From assembly GCA_003554345.1 (NCBI GenBank), contig PWGE01000002.1, positions 1 through 16,077 of the forward strand: a DNA stretch of 16,077 nt, read 5' to 3'. The stretch comes from T1SED10-198M sp003554345 [NCBI: Candidatus Sumerlaeota bacterium]. Its GTDB lineage: Bacteria > Sumerlaeota > T1SED10-198M. Below are positions 7,080 through 14,603 of this stretch, one piece after another (position 1 is the first letter of the stretch; every line of letters starts with the position of its first letter). Below the pieces are notes generated by a model. It was not told the origin of the DNA and did not search any database. It saw nothing but the letters and a program-made list of their open reading frames with translations. The position numbers and the translations under genes were made by a program.

Positions 7080-8756
7080 TTAAGGGACATGTTTCCCGGT
7101 ATCCAGAAATATCCCCTGCATAAAGTATTGCTCGAAATTTTGATGTTCTGCCAGGGAAAGTGGTTTGATAACTTTGAAAATACGCTGTAAAGTTTTTTCA
7201 GGAGAGCGATTTAAAAGCTCGTAAAACCGCATCAAGCCTTCCATCGCTGGTTGTGGAGAAGGAATAATGGTGCTTTTGAAAACCTCCTGAGGGAAGAAAT
7301 CCAGATCCTGTAGAGCTGTAACATTCAGAGAATGAGAAAAACCGCCTCCTACATATATCTTGCGAGGGATCTTCTGAGTTCGCCCGCTTTCTTCCAGCAG
7401 AATTTTAATGCCGCTCCAGAAAGCTGCTTTAGCATTTTGAAAATCACGTATTTCTTTCTGACTTATGGGTAAAGAAGGAAGTTTTTTATGAATGACAAGG
7501 TTGTCTGATACAAGAAAATGGTCGCTGCTGGAAGCCTGAATGGTGCCGTCAGCATGTAAAATGCCTTCCTGGTAAGCAGACCAGATGAAGTCGATGATAC
7601 CAGAACCGCAAAAGGAATGTGGTGGAATATTGCCGATTGTTTGAAATTCACCCTTTTTGAGGCAATATACAGCTCCGGGTACTGCAGGCCCTCCGTTCTC
7701 AATATTTCCCCCTTCCAGTGCTGGTCCTGCAGCACAGCTGCAGCTATAAATAGTATCCTTATGACTTAAGGCGATTTCACCGTTTGTTCCTATGTCTATG
7801 AAAAGGAAGTCCTTTTCTTTATCTGCATGGATGCCATACAGCCCGGCAAGAAGGTCTCCTCCCAGAAAGCCGGTGATGAGAGGAAAAAAGTACCATAGCA
7901 TATCCTGCTTTACGGTCCACTCGTCGCCCTGCCAGGATAAAAGAAAGGGATAAGAACCAAGAGAATGAGGTGAGAAACCGCGTAATATATATTCCATGAC
8001 GGAATTCCCGGTGACAATAAAACAAAAAACCTCCCGGGGGTGAGTGTTCATACTTTCCAGCATCTGTGAAATGAAATGATTGGTGTCTTCGAGACACTTT
8101 TGAAAAGGGTGAGAGTCCATAAGGGTATGAATTCGTGAGATAACGTCAGATCCAAGGGCAATCTGAGGATTGGCAAAATTATATGACTCCTGACTACCAC
8201 TCCTGACGGCAACTTTTCTACAGCTCACAGTGGTTGTTCCAAAATCACAAAGAATAATAAATTGTCTCTTATCGCCGTTCCAGAAATGACGAGAGGTTGT
8301 CTGTATCGTCAATTTTTCGTTTTTGTAGTAATCTGCTGGTAAAGTGCGGCAAAAGTGGGGGGTATGTTTAAACTTCTTTCGGGTTTGTTTCGGAAGATAA
8401 GCTGTGAGTCCCCCGGGTACAGGTTTCCGGGGAAGAGAAATGGAAATTGTTCGTACAGGAGTTTTGAGTTTTGGGTGACGTGATCGGGTACGGAAATGCT
8501 GGAGCTTGGGGAGATAAGGCAGAATCACTTTTAAAGAAGAATATACTCTGTATTGACATGCCAGCACCTCTTTTTTTGAGGAGGGACTTTTTGTTAGAAT
8601 TGTCACCTTGCATTGTTTACATGTACCTAATCCCTGGCAGCTTTGGGGAAAAGAAATTCCCTGGCGTTGAAGAATTTCATTTAAACGCTGACCGGCTAAT
8701 GCTGGAACTTTCTCCAGCAGGGTTTCACTGGCAGAGTAAATTTCAATCCAGTACAT
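7080..8756 (-). CDS. 2Fe-2S ferredoxin / ASKHA-ATPase protein (DUF4445, RACo-like)
   Basis: A 558-residue protein of the COG3894 type that includes RACo, the ATP-dependent reductive activator of corrinoid proteins. An N-terminal plant-type ferredoxin domain has all four cluster ligands, Cys40, Cys46, Cys49 and Cys67 (CQGLGTCKQC, then LACQ). After a linker (about 82-165) comes an ASKHA ATPase domain with phosphate-1 loop DFGTTT (171-176), phosphate-2 motif DIGTNGE (321-327), CAAGPALEGG (341-350), CGSGIIDF (383-390) and adenosine motif YVGGGFSH (468-475). The likely role is an ATP-driven electron transfer that resets a metal cofactor, but no corrinoid methyltransferase or MtvG-like gene is in the window, so the partner is unknown. 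The start overlaps the stop of the HD gene by 14 bp. No good Shine-Dalgarno is seen before it, so translation probably relies on coupling. The start is kept because the ferredoxin strand begins within the first residues. Confidence 0.85.
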   Translation of the reverse strand: MYWIEIYSASETLLEKVPALAGQRLNEILQRQGISFPQSCQGLGTCKQCKVTILTKSPSSKKEVLACQYRVYSSLKVILPYLPKLQHFRTRSRHPKLKTPVRTISISLPRKPVPGGLTAYLPKQTRKKFKHTPHFCRTLPADYYKNEKLTIQTTSRHFWNGDKRQFIILCDFGTTTVSCRKVAVRSGSQESYNFANPQIALGSDVISRIHTLMDSHPFQKCLEDTNHFISQMLESMNTHPREVFCFIVTGNSVMEYILRGFSPHSLGSYPFLLSWQGDEWTVKQDMLWYFFPLITGFLGGDLLAGLYGIHADKEKDFLFIDIGTNGEIALSHKDTIYSCSCAAGPALEGGNIENGGPAVPGAVYCLKKGEFQTIGNIPPHSFCGSGIIDFIWSAYQEGILHADGTIQASSSDHFLVSDNLVIHKKLPSLPISQKEIRDFQNAKAAFWSGIKILLEESGRTQKIPRKIYVGGGFSHSLNVTALQDLDFFPQEVFKSTIIPSPQPAMEGLMRFYELLNRSPEKTLQRIFKVIKPLSLAEHQNFEQYFMQGIFLDTGKHVP

Positions 8757-9819
8757 GGAGGGATCGTGTGAGGTTATTTTTATATTCTTTGTATTGTTTT
8801 AATACCCGTTGGTAGGTTTCACTGCCTTGGTAAGTGCTCAGCAAATCAGCACGGTACAGTTTGAGTAATTTCTTGAATGCCGGATGTTCCACAATGCGCT
8901 TGATAGTGTGCGTAGATCGATAAAAAAGAAATGGGGGATACATGTGATAACGTACCAGGTAAAATACATCTTCTCTTATTCTGGCCGGGTAAATATCAGG
9001 TGAGAGGGCCTTTCGTGCTTTATACGCTCCGATGCTGGAGTGTTTGTAAAATGGGTGTTTTCTGTTATTACGCCGGGCAAAAGCCTTTCCGAGATCATGG
9101 AACAACAGCCCCAGGCTCAGGGTAAGAGAAGGGTTTTTGACATATTGAAAGCAAGCCAGTGTATGTTCAAAAACGTTCCCTTCAGGATGATAATCTTTGT
9201 CCTGTTCTATTTCCTGTAATATTTGAAGTTGAGGAAAAAAAAGAAATAAGACGCTGGAACAGGCCATTTGGCTGAGAAAATAAGGGGTGCTTTTGTGGGC
9301 AAGGAGATGGTTGAATAGATGCCATTCAATGAGATGAGGGCGGGATTTGATTTCGGGAAAATTGTAATGTACAGATAGATTGTATTCGGGATGTTCACCG
9401 CTTATCATGAGGTATTTTAAATAATGGTATAGCGATGATGAGATAATGCTTCCTGCTTCTTTTTCATATTTCAGGTTAAACCTGGTACTACATGGATCCA
9501 GGTAGGTGCCTGAAGGCAGTTGATAAGAAAAAATGGGGTATGTTGGTGATTCTGCATGATATCGCAAATGTTGTAACCTGGCAGGTGAGACTGTTTTGTA
9601 ACTGATAAAAGCATCGTCCAATTCAAAAAAGACATCCCAGCATGGATGTTGAAGAAATGAATGGGTATAACCTTCCCTGATTAATTCAAGAAAATCTGCT
9701 GTTGAATATACCTCCAGGAAAAAGGGTTGTTTCCCTGAATAGAGGGATAAGGCAGAACTGCCGGGAAAAATGGAGTCCCCCTTCGTATTCAGAGAGCGGA
9801 TAAAATCTCGGAATTTCAT
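8743..9819 (-). CDS. HD-domain protein with degenerate CCA-enzyme-like head
   Basis: A 358-residue protein whose C-terminal half (about 190-345) is an HD phosphohydrolase fold: His219 (NVFEHTL), the His241-Asp242 pair (LLFHDLGKAFA), His260 (YKHSSIG), His292 and Asp325. The phrase FPQLQILQEIEQDKDYHPEG just before it is like the region linking the body and HD domain in bacterial tRNA nucleotidyltransferase/poly(A) polymerase enzymes. The N-terminal 120 residues align loosely with the head of those enzymes (GSSALSLYSGK where GGAVRDLLLGR is expected; LPSGTYLDPCSTRFNL where the iiDP..G..DL region is expected), but the catalytic DxD is missing. I infer a pseudo-nucleotidyltransferase that has kept the metal-dependent hydrolase. 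An ordinary CCA-adding enzyme is unlikely. AGGAAGGA precedes the start at suitable spacing. It is translationally coupled to the ASKHA gene downstream. Confidence 0.75.
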   Translation of the reverse strand: MKFRDFIRSLNTKGDSIFPGSSALSLYSGKQPFFLEVYSTADFLELIREGYTHSFLQHPCWDVFFELDDAFISYKTVSPARLQHLRYHAESPTYPIFSYQLPSGTYLDPCSTRFNLKYEKEAGSIISSSLYHYLKYLMISGEHPEYNLSVHYNFPEIKSRPHLIEWHLFNHLLAHKSTPYFLSQMACSSVLFLFFPQLQILQEIEQDKDYHPEGNVFEHTLACFQYVKNPSLTLSLGLLFHDLGKAFARRNNRKHPFYKHSSIGAYKARKALSPDIYPARIREDVFYLVRYHMYPPFLFYRSTHTIKRIVEHPAFKKLLKLYRADLLSTYQGSETYQRVLKQYKEYKNNLTRSLHVLD

Positions 9820-9858
9820 AGAACGATCCTTCCTGTCTCAAGCAGGGATGTTTCTTAT

Positions 9859-9887
9859 ATTGTAGGAGAAATTATTAGAATAAAAAC
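9859..9887 (-). promoter_or_regulatory. Weak candidate promoter of the HD/ASKHA unit
   Basis: On the minus strand TACAAT (9859-9864) lies about 40 nt upstream of the HD gene start. The matching -35 is poor (TTTTTA or GTTTTT at 9881-9887, spacer 16-17). A weak -35 would fit a promoter that needs an activator, and the repeat at 9916-9960 sits just upstream, but this is inference. Confidence 0.3.
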
Positions 9888-9915
9888 CTCAGATGTTTTT
9901 ACGGCGCCTTTCTTT

Positions 9916-9960
9916 GCAACAGATGAGTCAAAAAGTGTTCAGCAACAGATGAGTAACACT
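9916..9960. repeat. 13-bp direct repeat, second copy framed by a 6-bp inverted repeat
   Basis: GCAACAGATGAGT occurs exactly at 9916-9928 and again at 9942-9954, a period of 26 bp. The second copy is flanked by AGTGTT (9934-9939) and its reverse complement AACACT (9955-9960). The arrangement could be a pair of binding sites for a regulator of the HD/ASKHA promoter, or the leftover end of a transposable element. No third copy was noticed elsewhere in the window. Confidence 0.7.
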
Positions 9961-10080
9961 AAATCATAGAAGGTTTGTTGTGTGATTCTTATTTGGGGTT
10001 GCTATAAGCATCCTTACATAATTTTGTAATGAGCTTATTTGAAAAAAAGCGTTAACTGGTAAGAAGGGGCACTATTAGCA

Positions 10081-10110
10081 TTGACTTATGACGAGTTTTA
10101 AAGATAATAT
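10081..10110 (+). promoter_or_regulatory. Predicted sigma-70 promoter of carA
   Basis: TTGACT (10081-10086) matches five of six -35 bases. The -10 is either GATAAT (10103-10108, spacer 16) or TAATAT (10105-10110, spacer 18). Transcription would start near 10115, leaving about 118 nt of leader before carA. No attenuator hairpin with a U-run was seen in that leader. Confidence 0.6.
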
Positions 10111-10119
10111 ATAAATTTG

Positions 10120-10212
10120 ATGAATAATTTGCTGATCCCATTTTTGCTTTCACTTACCCCTGTTCTTGCAGGATTTATAGTATATATCATTATAAGAAGC
10201 AAAAAAAAATAA
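10120..10212 (+). CDS. Possible 30-residue single-span membrane peptide
   Basis: ATG to TAA encodes 30 residues that begin MNNLLIPF, continue as an uninterrupted hydrophobic span of about 22 residues (PVLAGFIVYIII) and end in RSKKK. The layout of a hydrophobic span followed by a positive tail fits a small N-out/C-in membrane protein. It lies 21 nt upstream of carA on the same strand. No Shine-Dalgarno is visible. The predicted carA transcription start is only about 5 nt before the ATG, so it would have to be nearly leaderless. AT-rich sequence encodes hydrophobic residues easily, so chance is a real alternative. The sequence does not match a small protein I recognise. Confidence 0.3.
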   Translation: MNNLLIPFLLSLTPVLAGFIVYIIIRSKKK

Positions 10213-10233
10213 TCACCATAATAAGGAAGGGTT

Positions 10234-11367
10234 ATGTCTCAAGCAATCTTACTTCTTAAGGATGGGACGGCTTTCTATGGTAAGCCATGTGGTATGCGTG
10301 GTGAAGTTGCCGGAGAGGTCGTTTTTAACACCGGTATGATGGGCTACCAGGAAATTTTAACAGACCCATCTTATGCCGGACAGCTGGTTACACTAACTTA
10401 TCCCATGATTGGTAATTACGGGGTTTCTTACCTTGATAATGAATCGCGAGGGGTCTTTTGCAGTGGCTTGATCATTCGTGAAATGCATTCTACTTTCGGT
10501 GGTCATTGGAAGAGTCAGGAAGAGTTGAGCGACTTTCTTCAAAAAAATAAGGTGGTGGGAATCCAGGGTATCGATACCCGCCGACTGGTTCGTCATATAC
10601 GTGAACATGGATCTATGCCGGGCATCATTTCTCACAGTGACACTGATGTGAAGAGTTTGCTGGCCCGCCTTGAATCTTTTCCTTCTATGGAAGAGCGTGA
10701 CCTGGTTTCAGAAGTTTCAACTCCTGCCATCTACGAATATGAAGAGACCATTGACAGGGATTATGTAGATTTCCCTGTTCTTGAAGAGAAAGATAAAGTC
10801 CCTGGTATTGCCGTCTACGATTATGGAACCAAATACTGTATTTTACAGTATCTGCGTACTATTGCCCGAAAGGTGGTGGTTTTTCCTGCTCGCACACCTC
10901 TTCGTGAGGTGATGAAATATCACCCCTCAGGTGTTTTCTTATCTAATGGACCGGGTGATCCTTCATCGATACCATACGCCCGTCAAACTGTGGAACAGTT
11001 ACTTAGAGATTATCCTGAACTTCCCCTCTTTGGTATTTGTCTTGGTCATCAACTTCTGGGACTGGCACTGGGTGGGAAAACTTATAAGCTTACATTCGGT
11101 CATCATGGCATAAATCAACCTATTCGTAATGAAACTACCGGGAAAGTAGAGATTACTTCAGAGAATCATAATTATGCTGTGGATTTCGACTCTATTTGTC
11201 ATAAAGCTGAAAAGACTCATGTTAACTTGAACGATGGGACCCTGGAAGGGATACGGGTAAAGAATCGCCCCGTGTTTTCCATCCAGTTTCATCCCGAAGC
11301 TTCTACCGGTCCCAATGATTCGAATTATCTCTTTTTTGATTTTCATTCGATGATTAAAGGAGTATAA
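10234..11367 (+). CDS. carA: Carbamoyl-phosphate synthase small (glutaminase) subunit
   Basis: The glutamine amidotransferase subunit, 377 residues, hydrolyses glutamine and passes ammonia to CarB for carbamoyl phosphate, the precursor of pyrimidines and arginine. The CarA-specific N-terminal domain covers about 1-150 ([20 protein letters not shown] at 31-50). A class I amidotransferase domain follows (about 190-370) with nucleophile Cys269 in [12 protein letters not shown], and His353 and Glu355 in [15 protein letters not shown] (236-243) is the oxyanion strand. The triad is complete, so the glutaminase should be active. AAGGAAGG lies just upstream of the ATG. The stop is 5 nt before carB, and the carB ribosome binding site is inside the carA end, as expected for equimolar subunits. 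Confidence 0.97.
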   Translation: MSQAILLLKDGTAFYGKPCGMRGEVAGEVVFNTGMMGYQEILTDPSYAGQLVTLTYPMIGNYGVSYLDNESRGVFCSGLIIREMHSTFGGHWKSQEELSDFLQKNKVVGIQGIDTRRLVRHIREHGSMPGIISHSDTDVKSLLARLESFPSMEERDLVSEVSTPAIYEYEETIDRDYVDFPVLEEKDKVPGIAVYDYGTKYCILQYLRTIARKVVVFPARTPLREVMKYHPSGVFLSNGPGDPSSIPYARQTVEQLLRDYPELPLFGICLGHQLLGLALGGKTYKLTFGHHGINQPIRNETTGKVEITSENHNYAVDFDSICHKAEKTHVNLNDGTLEGIRVKNRPVFSIQFHPEASTGPNDSNYLFFDFHSMIKGV

Positions 11368-11372
11368 AATTT

Positions 11373-14300
11373 ATGCCGAAAAGAAAGGATATAAAGAAGA
11401 TCCTCGTTATAGGCTCCGGTCCGATTATTATAGGTCAGGCATGTGAATTTGATTATTCAGGAACCCAGGGGTGTAAAGCGCTCAAAGAGGAAGGCTATGA
11501 AGTGGTACTGGTTAACTCAAATCCAGCGACAATCATGACCGATCCTGAATTTGGAGATAAGACCTATATTGAACCGCTGACCGTCGATATTGTGGCAGCA
11601 ATTATTGAAAAAGAAAAGCCTGATGCTCTCCTCCCTACATTGGGCGGGCAAACTTCTTTGAATCTTACAATGGATCTCGATAAAAAGGGGATTTTAAAGA
11701 AATATGGTGTTCGTCTTATTGGTGCTAATGTAGAGGCTATTGAAAAAGCTGAAGATCGTTTTGCCTTTAAAAATGCTATGGATAATATAGGTTTGGAGAT
11801 GCCTCGTGGAGGGTTTGCCTACAATGAAAAAGAGGCAGAAGAGCTCATGGAATATGTTGGGTTTCCGGCAATTATCAGGCCTTCTTATACGCTGGGGGGT
11901 ACCGGGGGAAATATTGCCTATAATAAAGAGGAGTTTCTCCTTTATGCCAGGTGGGGATTAGAGAATAGCCCAATAAATGAGGTTCTCATTGAAGAGTCTA
12001 TTATCGGATGGAAAGAGTTTGAACTCGAAGTCATGCGGGACCATTCTGATAATGTGGTGATTGTTTGTTCCATTGAAAATTTTGATCCTATGGGAGTGCA
12101 TACCGGTGATTCAATTACGGTTGCTCCTGCTTTGACCCTTTCCAATAAAGAGTATCAAAGATTGCGTTCTGCAGCAATTAAAATTATAAGAGAAATAGGA
12201 GTGGACACCGGTGGTTCCAATATACAGTTTGCAGTTAATCCTGCAAATGGACGCTTTGTGGTGATTGAAATGAATCCAAGGGTTTCCCGTAGTTCTGCCC
12301 TGGCTTCTAAAGCGACAGGTTTTCCTATTGCTAAAATTGCTGCAAAACTTGCCGTGGGATATTCACTTGACGAGCTTAAAAATGATATAACACAAAAAAC
12401 CCCAGCCTGTTTTGAACCGACCCTTGACTATTGTGTGGTTAAAATTCCCCGCTTTACTTTTGAAAAATTCCGTGGTGTACCCGATGTTCTTTCCACACAG
12501 ATGAAATCAGTTGGTGAAGTGATGGCTATCGGCCGTAATTTCAAAGAAGCTCTTCAGAAAGGTTTGCGATCTACGGAACGTGGTTATGATGGGTGGCAAA
12601 CATTGATCAGTCCTGACATTGAAAAAGCCAGGCTGGTTGAAAAACTGCGTATTCCTCATTCGACCCGGCTGTTCTATTTAAAAGCGGCATTTTTGAAGGG
12701 GTTTTCCCTGGAAAGCATCCATAAAATTACCGGTATTGATCCGTGGTTTCTTGGTAATCTTAATGAATTGGTGAAGATGGAGTCGGCCCTTCAGGAGAGA
12801 GTCAGAAACCAGGCTGTGAACATAGATTCCTTCCCGGCTGAAGAGTTCAGGATGTTTAAACAATCCGGTTTTTCTGACCTTCAGCTGGCCGATATTTTTG
12901 GAATACCGGAAAGTTCACTTCGTCAAAAAAGAATCGATAAAGGGGTCTTGCCTGTCTTTAAAGCAGTTGATACCTGTGCTGCGGAATTTGAAGCCTTCAC
13001 CCCCTATTTTTATTCAACGTATGAAGAAGAAACAGAATATATTCCTTCGAATAAAAAGAAAATTGTTATCCTGGGAAGTGGTCCCAATCGCATTGGTCAG
13101 GGCATAGAATTTGATTACTGTTGTGTTCATGCCTCTATGGCTTTAAGAGAAATGGGATTTGAGACGGTGATGGTCAATAGTAACCCGGAAACAGTGAGTA
13201 CCGACTATGATGTTTCGGACAACCTGTTTTTTGAACCGATTACTCTTGAGGATGTGATGAATATCATTGAAGAGGTTTCTCCTGAAGGAGTGATTGTCCA
13301 GTTTGGCGGACAGACCCCTCTGAAGCTGGTCAATGCCCTTCAGGAAAGAGGAGTGCCCATTATGGGAACGCCGCCGGAGTCTATTGATACCGCGGAAGAT
13401 AGAGAAAAGTTTGGGACCCTTATAAAAAAACTGGGTATTTCTCAACCACCTCATGGTACGGGATATAGCTTTGAAGATGTGAAAAGTATTGCTTCAGAAA
13501 TTGGTTATCCGGTTTTGGTACGTCCTTCGTATGTGTTGGGCGGACGTTCCATGGAAATTGTCTATGATGAGGAATCATTGAAACAATATATGAAAAATAC
13601 TGTTCTGGAAAGTCCTGATCATCCAGTATTGATCGATAAATTTCTGGAGGATGCTATTGAGATAGATGTTGATGCTGTTTCAGACGGTCAGACAACGGTT
13701 ATTGGAGGAGTGATGCAGCATATTGAGGAAGCAGGGGTGCATTCCGGAGATAGTGCCTGCTCAATTCCTACTATTTCTATAGAAAAGCCTGTTCTGGAGA
13801 CCATGAAAAAGTGGACTGCTATGCTTGCACAACATTTATCCGTGCAGGGTTTGATGAACATTCAATATGCTTTAAAGGAGGGGAACTTATATGTGCTGGA
13901 AGTCAATCCCCGGGCTTCCCGGACTATACCCTTTGTCTCAAAGTCTATTGGAGTCCCAATGGCAAAGGTGGCATCCCGTATAATGGCGGGGAAAACCCTG
14001 AAAGAGGTCGGTTTTACCTCTACCCCCCATATTTCTTACCATTGTGTGAAAGAGGTGGTGCTTCCTTTTGTTAAATTTCCGGGCTGTGATACCATCCTGG
14101 GACCGGAAATGCGCTCTACGGGAGAAGTTATGGGAGTAGATAAGAGTTTTGCCCTGGCTTTTGCTAAGTCTCAAATGGCGGCCAATGTATCCCTTCCTTT
14201 GGAAGGAACTGTTTTTATCAGCGTTAATGATAAAGATAAAGAATCGATTGATGATATTGCCAGGGCATTTGCCCGGGAAAACTTTGAGATTCTGGCCACC

Positions 14301-14603
14301 TGGGGGACTTATAAATATCTGAAAAGAAAAAATATCCCTGTGAAGCGTGTGTATAAGGTAAATGAAGGACGCCCGAATGTTGTTGATGCGATGAAAAATG
14401 GAGACATTCAGATTGTCATCAATACTCCGCTCGGAAAAGCTTCGCAATTTGATGAAAGGGCTATTCGTACTACAGCTGTTGCTTACTCTCTTCCCTGCAT
14501 TACGACCATTCCTGCAGCCAGAGCAGCTGTGGAGGGCATTTCTCAGATGAATGAGAAGCCCTTTGTTATAAAACCTTTGCAGGAATATCATTTCTATGAA
14601 TGA
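11373..14603 (+). CDS. carB: Carbamoyl-phosphate synthase large subunit
   Basis: A full-length 1076-residue synthetase subunit that uses two ATP, bicarbonate and ammonia to make carbamoyl phosphate. It is an internal duplication: the first ATP-grasp half opens with [20 protein letters not shown] (about 8-27) and the second with [19 protein letters not shown] (about 561-580). The carboxyphosphate half spans about 1-400, the oligomerisation region about 401-553, the carbamoyl-phosphate half about 554-935, and the C-terminal MGS-like allosteric domain about 936-1076 ([26 protein letters not shown]). The allosteric domain is intact, so control by nucleotides or ornithine is possible. AAAGGAG at 11356-11362 serves as the ribosome binding site. 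The last 8 bases overlap the start of mutL. Confidence 0.98.
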   Translation: MPKRKDIKKILVIGSGPIIIGQACEFDYSGTQGCKALKEEGYEVVLVNSNPATIMTDPEFGDKTYIEPLTVDIVAAIIEKEKPDALLPTLGGQTSLNLTMDLDKKGILKKYGVRLIGANVEAIEKAEDRFAFKNAMDNIGLEMPRGGFAYNEKEAEELMEYVGFPAIIRPSYTLGGTGGNIAYNKEEFLLYARWGLENSPINEVLIEESIIGWKEFELEVMRDHSDNVVIVCSIENFDPMGVHTGDSITVAPALTLSNKEYQRLRSAAIKIIREIGVDTGGSNIQFAVNPANGRFVVIEMNPRVSRSSALASKATGFPIAKIAAKLAVGYSLDELKNDITQKTPACFEPTLDYCVVKIPRFTFEKFRGVPDVLSTQMKSVGEVMAIGRNFKEALQKGLRSTERGYDGWQTLISPDIEKARLVEKLRIPHSTRLFYLKAAFLKGFSLESIHKITGIDPWFLGNLNELVKMESALQERVRNQAVNIDSFPAEEFRMFKQSGFSDLQLADIFGIPESSLRQKRIDKGVLPVFKAVDTCAAEFEAFTPYFYSTYEEETEYIPSNKKKIVILGSGPNRIGQGIEFDYCCVHASMALREMGFETVMVNSNPETVSTDYDVSDNLFFEPITLEDVMNIIEEVSPEGVIVQFGGQTPLKLVNALQERGVPIMGTPPESIDTAEDREKFGTLIKKLGISQPPHGTGYSFEDVKSIASEIGYPVLVRPSYVLGGRSMEIVYDEESLKQYMKNTVLESPDHPVLIDKFLEDAIEIDVDAVSDGQTTVIGGVMQHIEEAGVHSGDSACSIPTISIEKPVLETMKKWTAMLAQHLSVQGLMNIQYALKEGNLYVLEVNPRASRTIPFVSKSIGVPMAKVASRIMAGKTLKEVGFTSTPHISYHCVKEVVLPFVKFPGCDTILGPEMRSTGEVMGVDKSFALAFAKSQMAANVSLPLEGTVFISVNDKDKESIDDIARAFARENFEILATWGTYKYLKRKNIPVKRVYKVNEGRPNVVDAMKNGDIQIVINTPLGKASQFDERAIRTTAVAYSLPCITTIPAARAAVEGISQMNEKPFVIKPLQEYHFYE

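Larger units (their letters stand above)
9820..10233. other. Divergent intergenic region between the HD/ASKHA unit and carAB-mutL
   Basis: This 414-nt stretch has no gene of normal length on either strand. It contains the start-proximal region of the HD gene (to about 9890), a nested direct/inverted repeat (9916-9960), about 120 nt of AT-rich sequence in which nothing was recognised, the carA promoter (10081-10110) and a possible 30-codon frame (10120-10212). No known riboswitch, PyrR-binding site or rho-independent terminator was identified. Confidence 0.7.

Noticed and set aside
8743-9819. A normal CCA-adding tRNA nucleotidyltransferase
   Set aside because: The catalytic DxD and the GG..RD loop are not present in the head domain, so only a degenerate relative can be supported.
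10115-10233. PyrR-type attenuator or pyrimidine riboswitch in the carA leader
   Set aside because: No strong stem followed by a U-run and no PyrR-binding loop could be drawn. Only short AT-rich pairings such as TTATA/TATAA are present.
9820-10233. A tRNA, small RNA gene or degraded gene in the divergent spacer
   Set aside because: No cloverleaf, no T-loop consensus and no extended frame with recognisable residues was seen on either strand.
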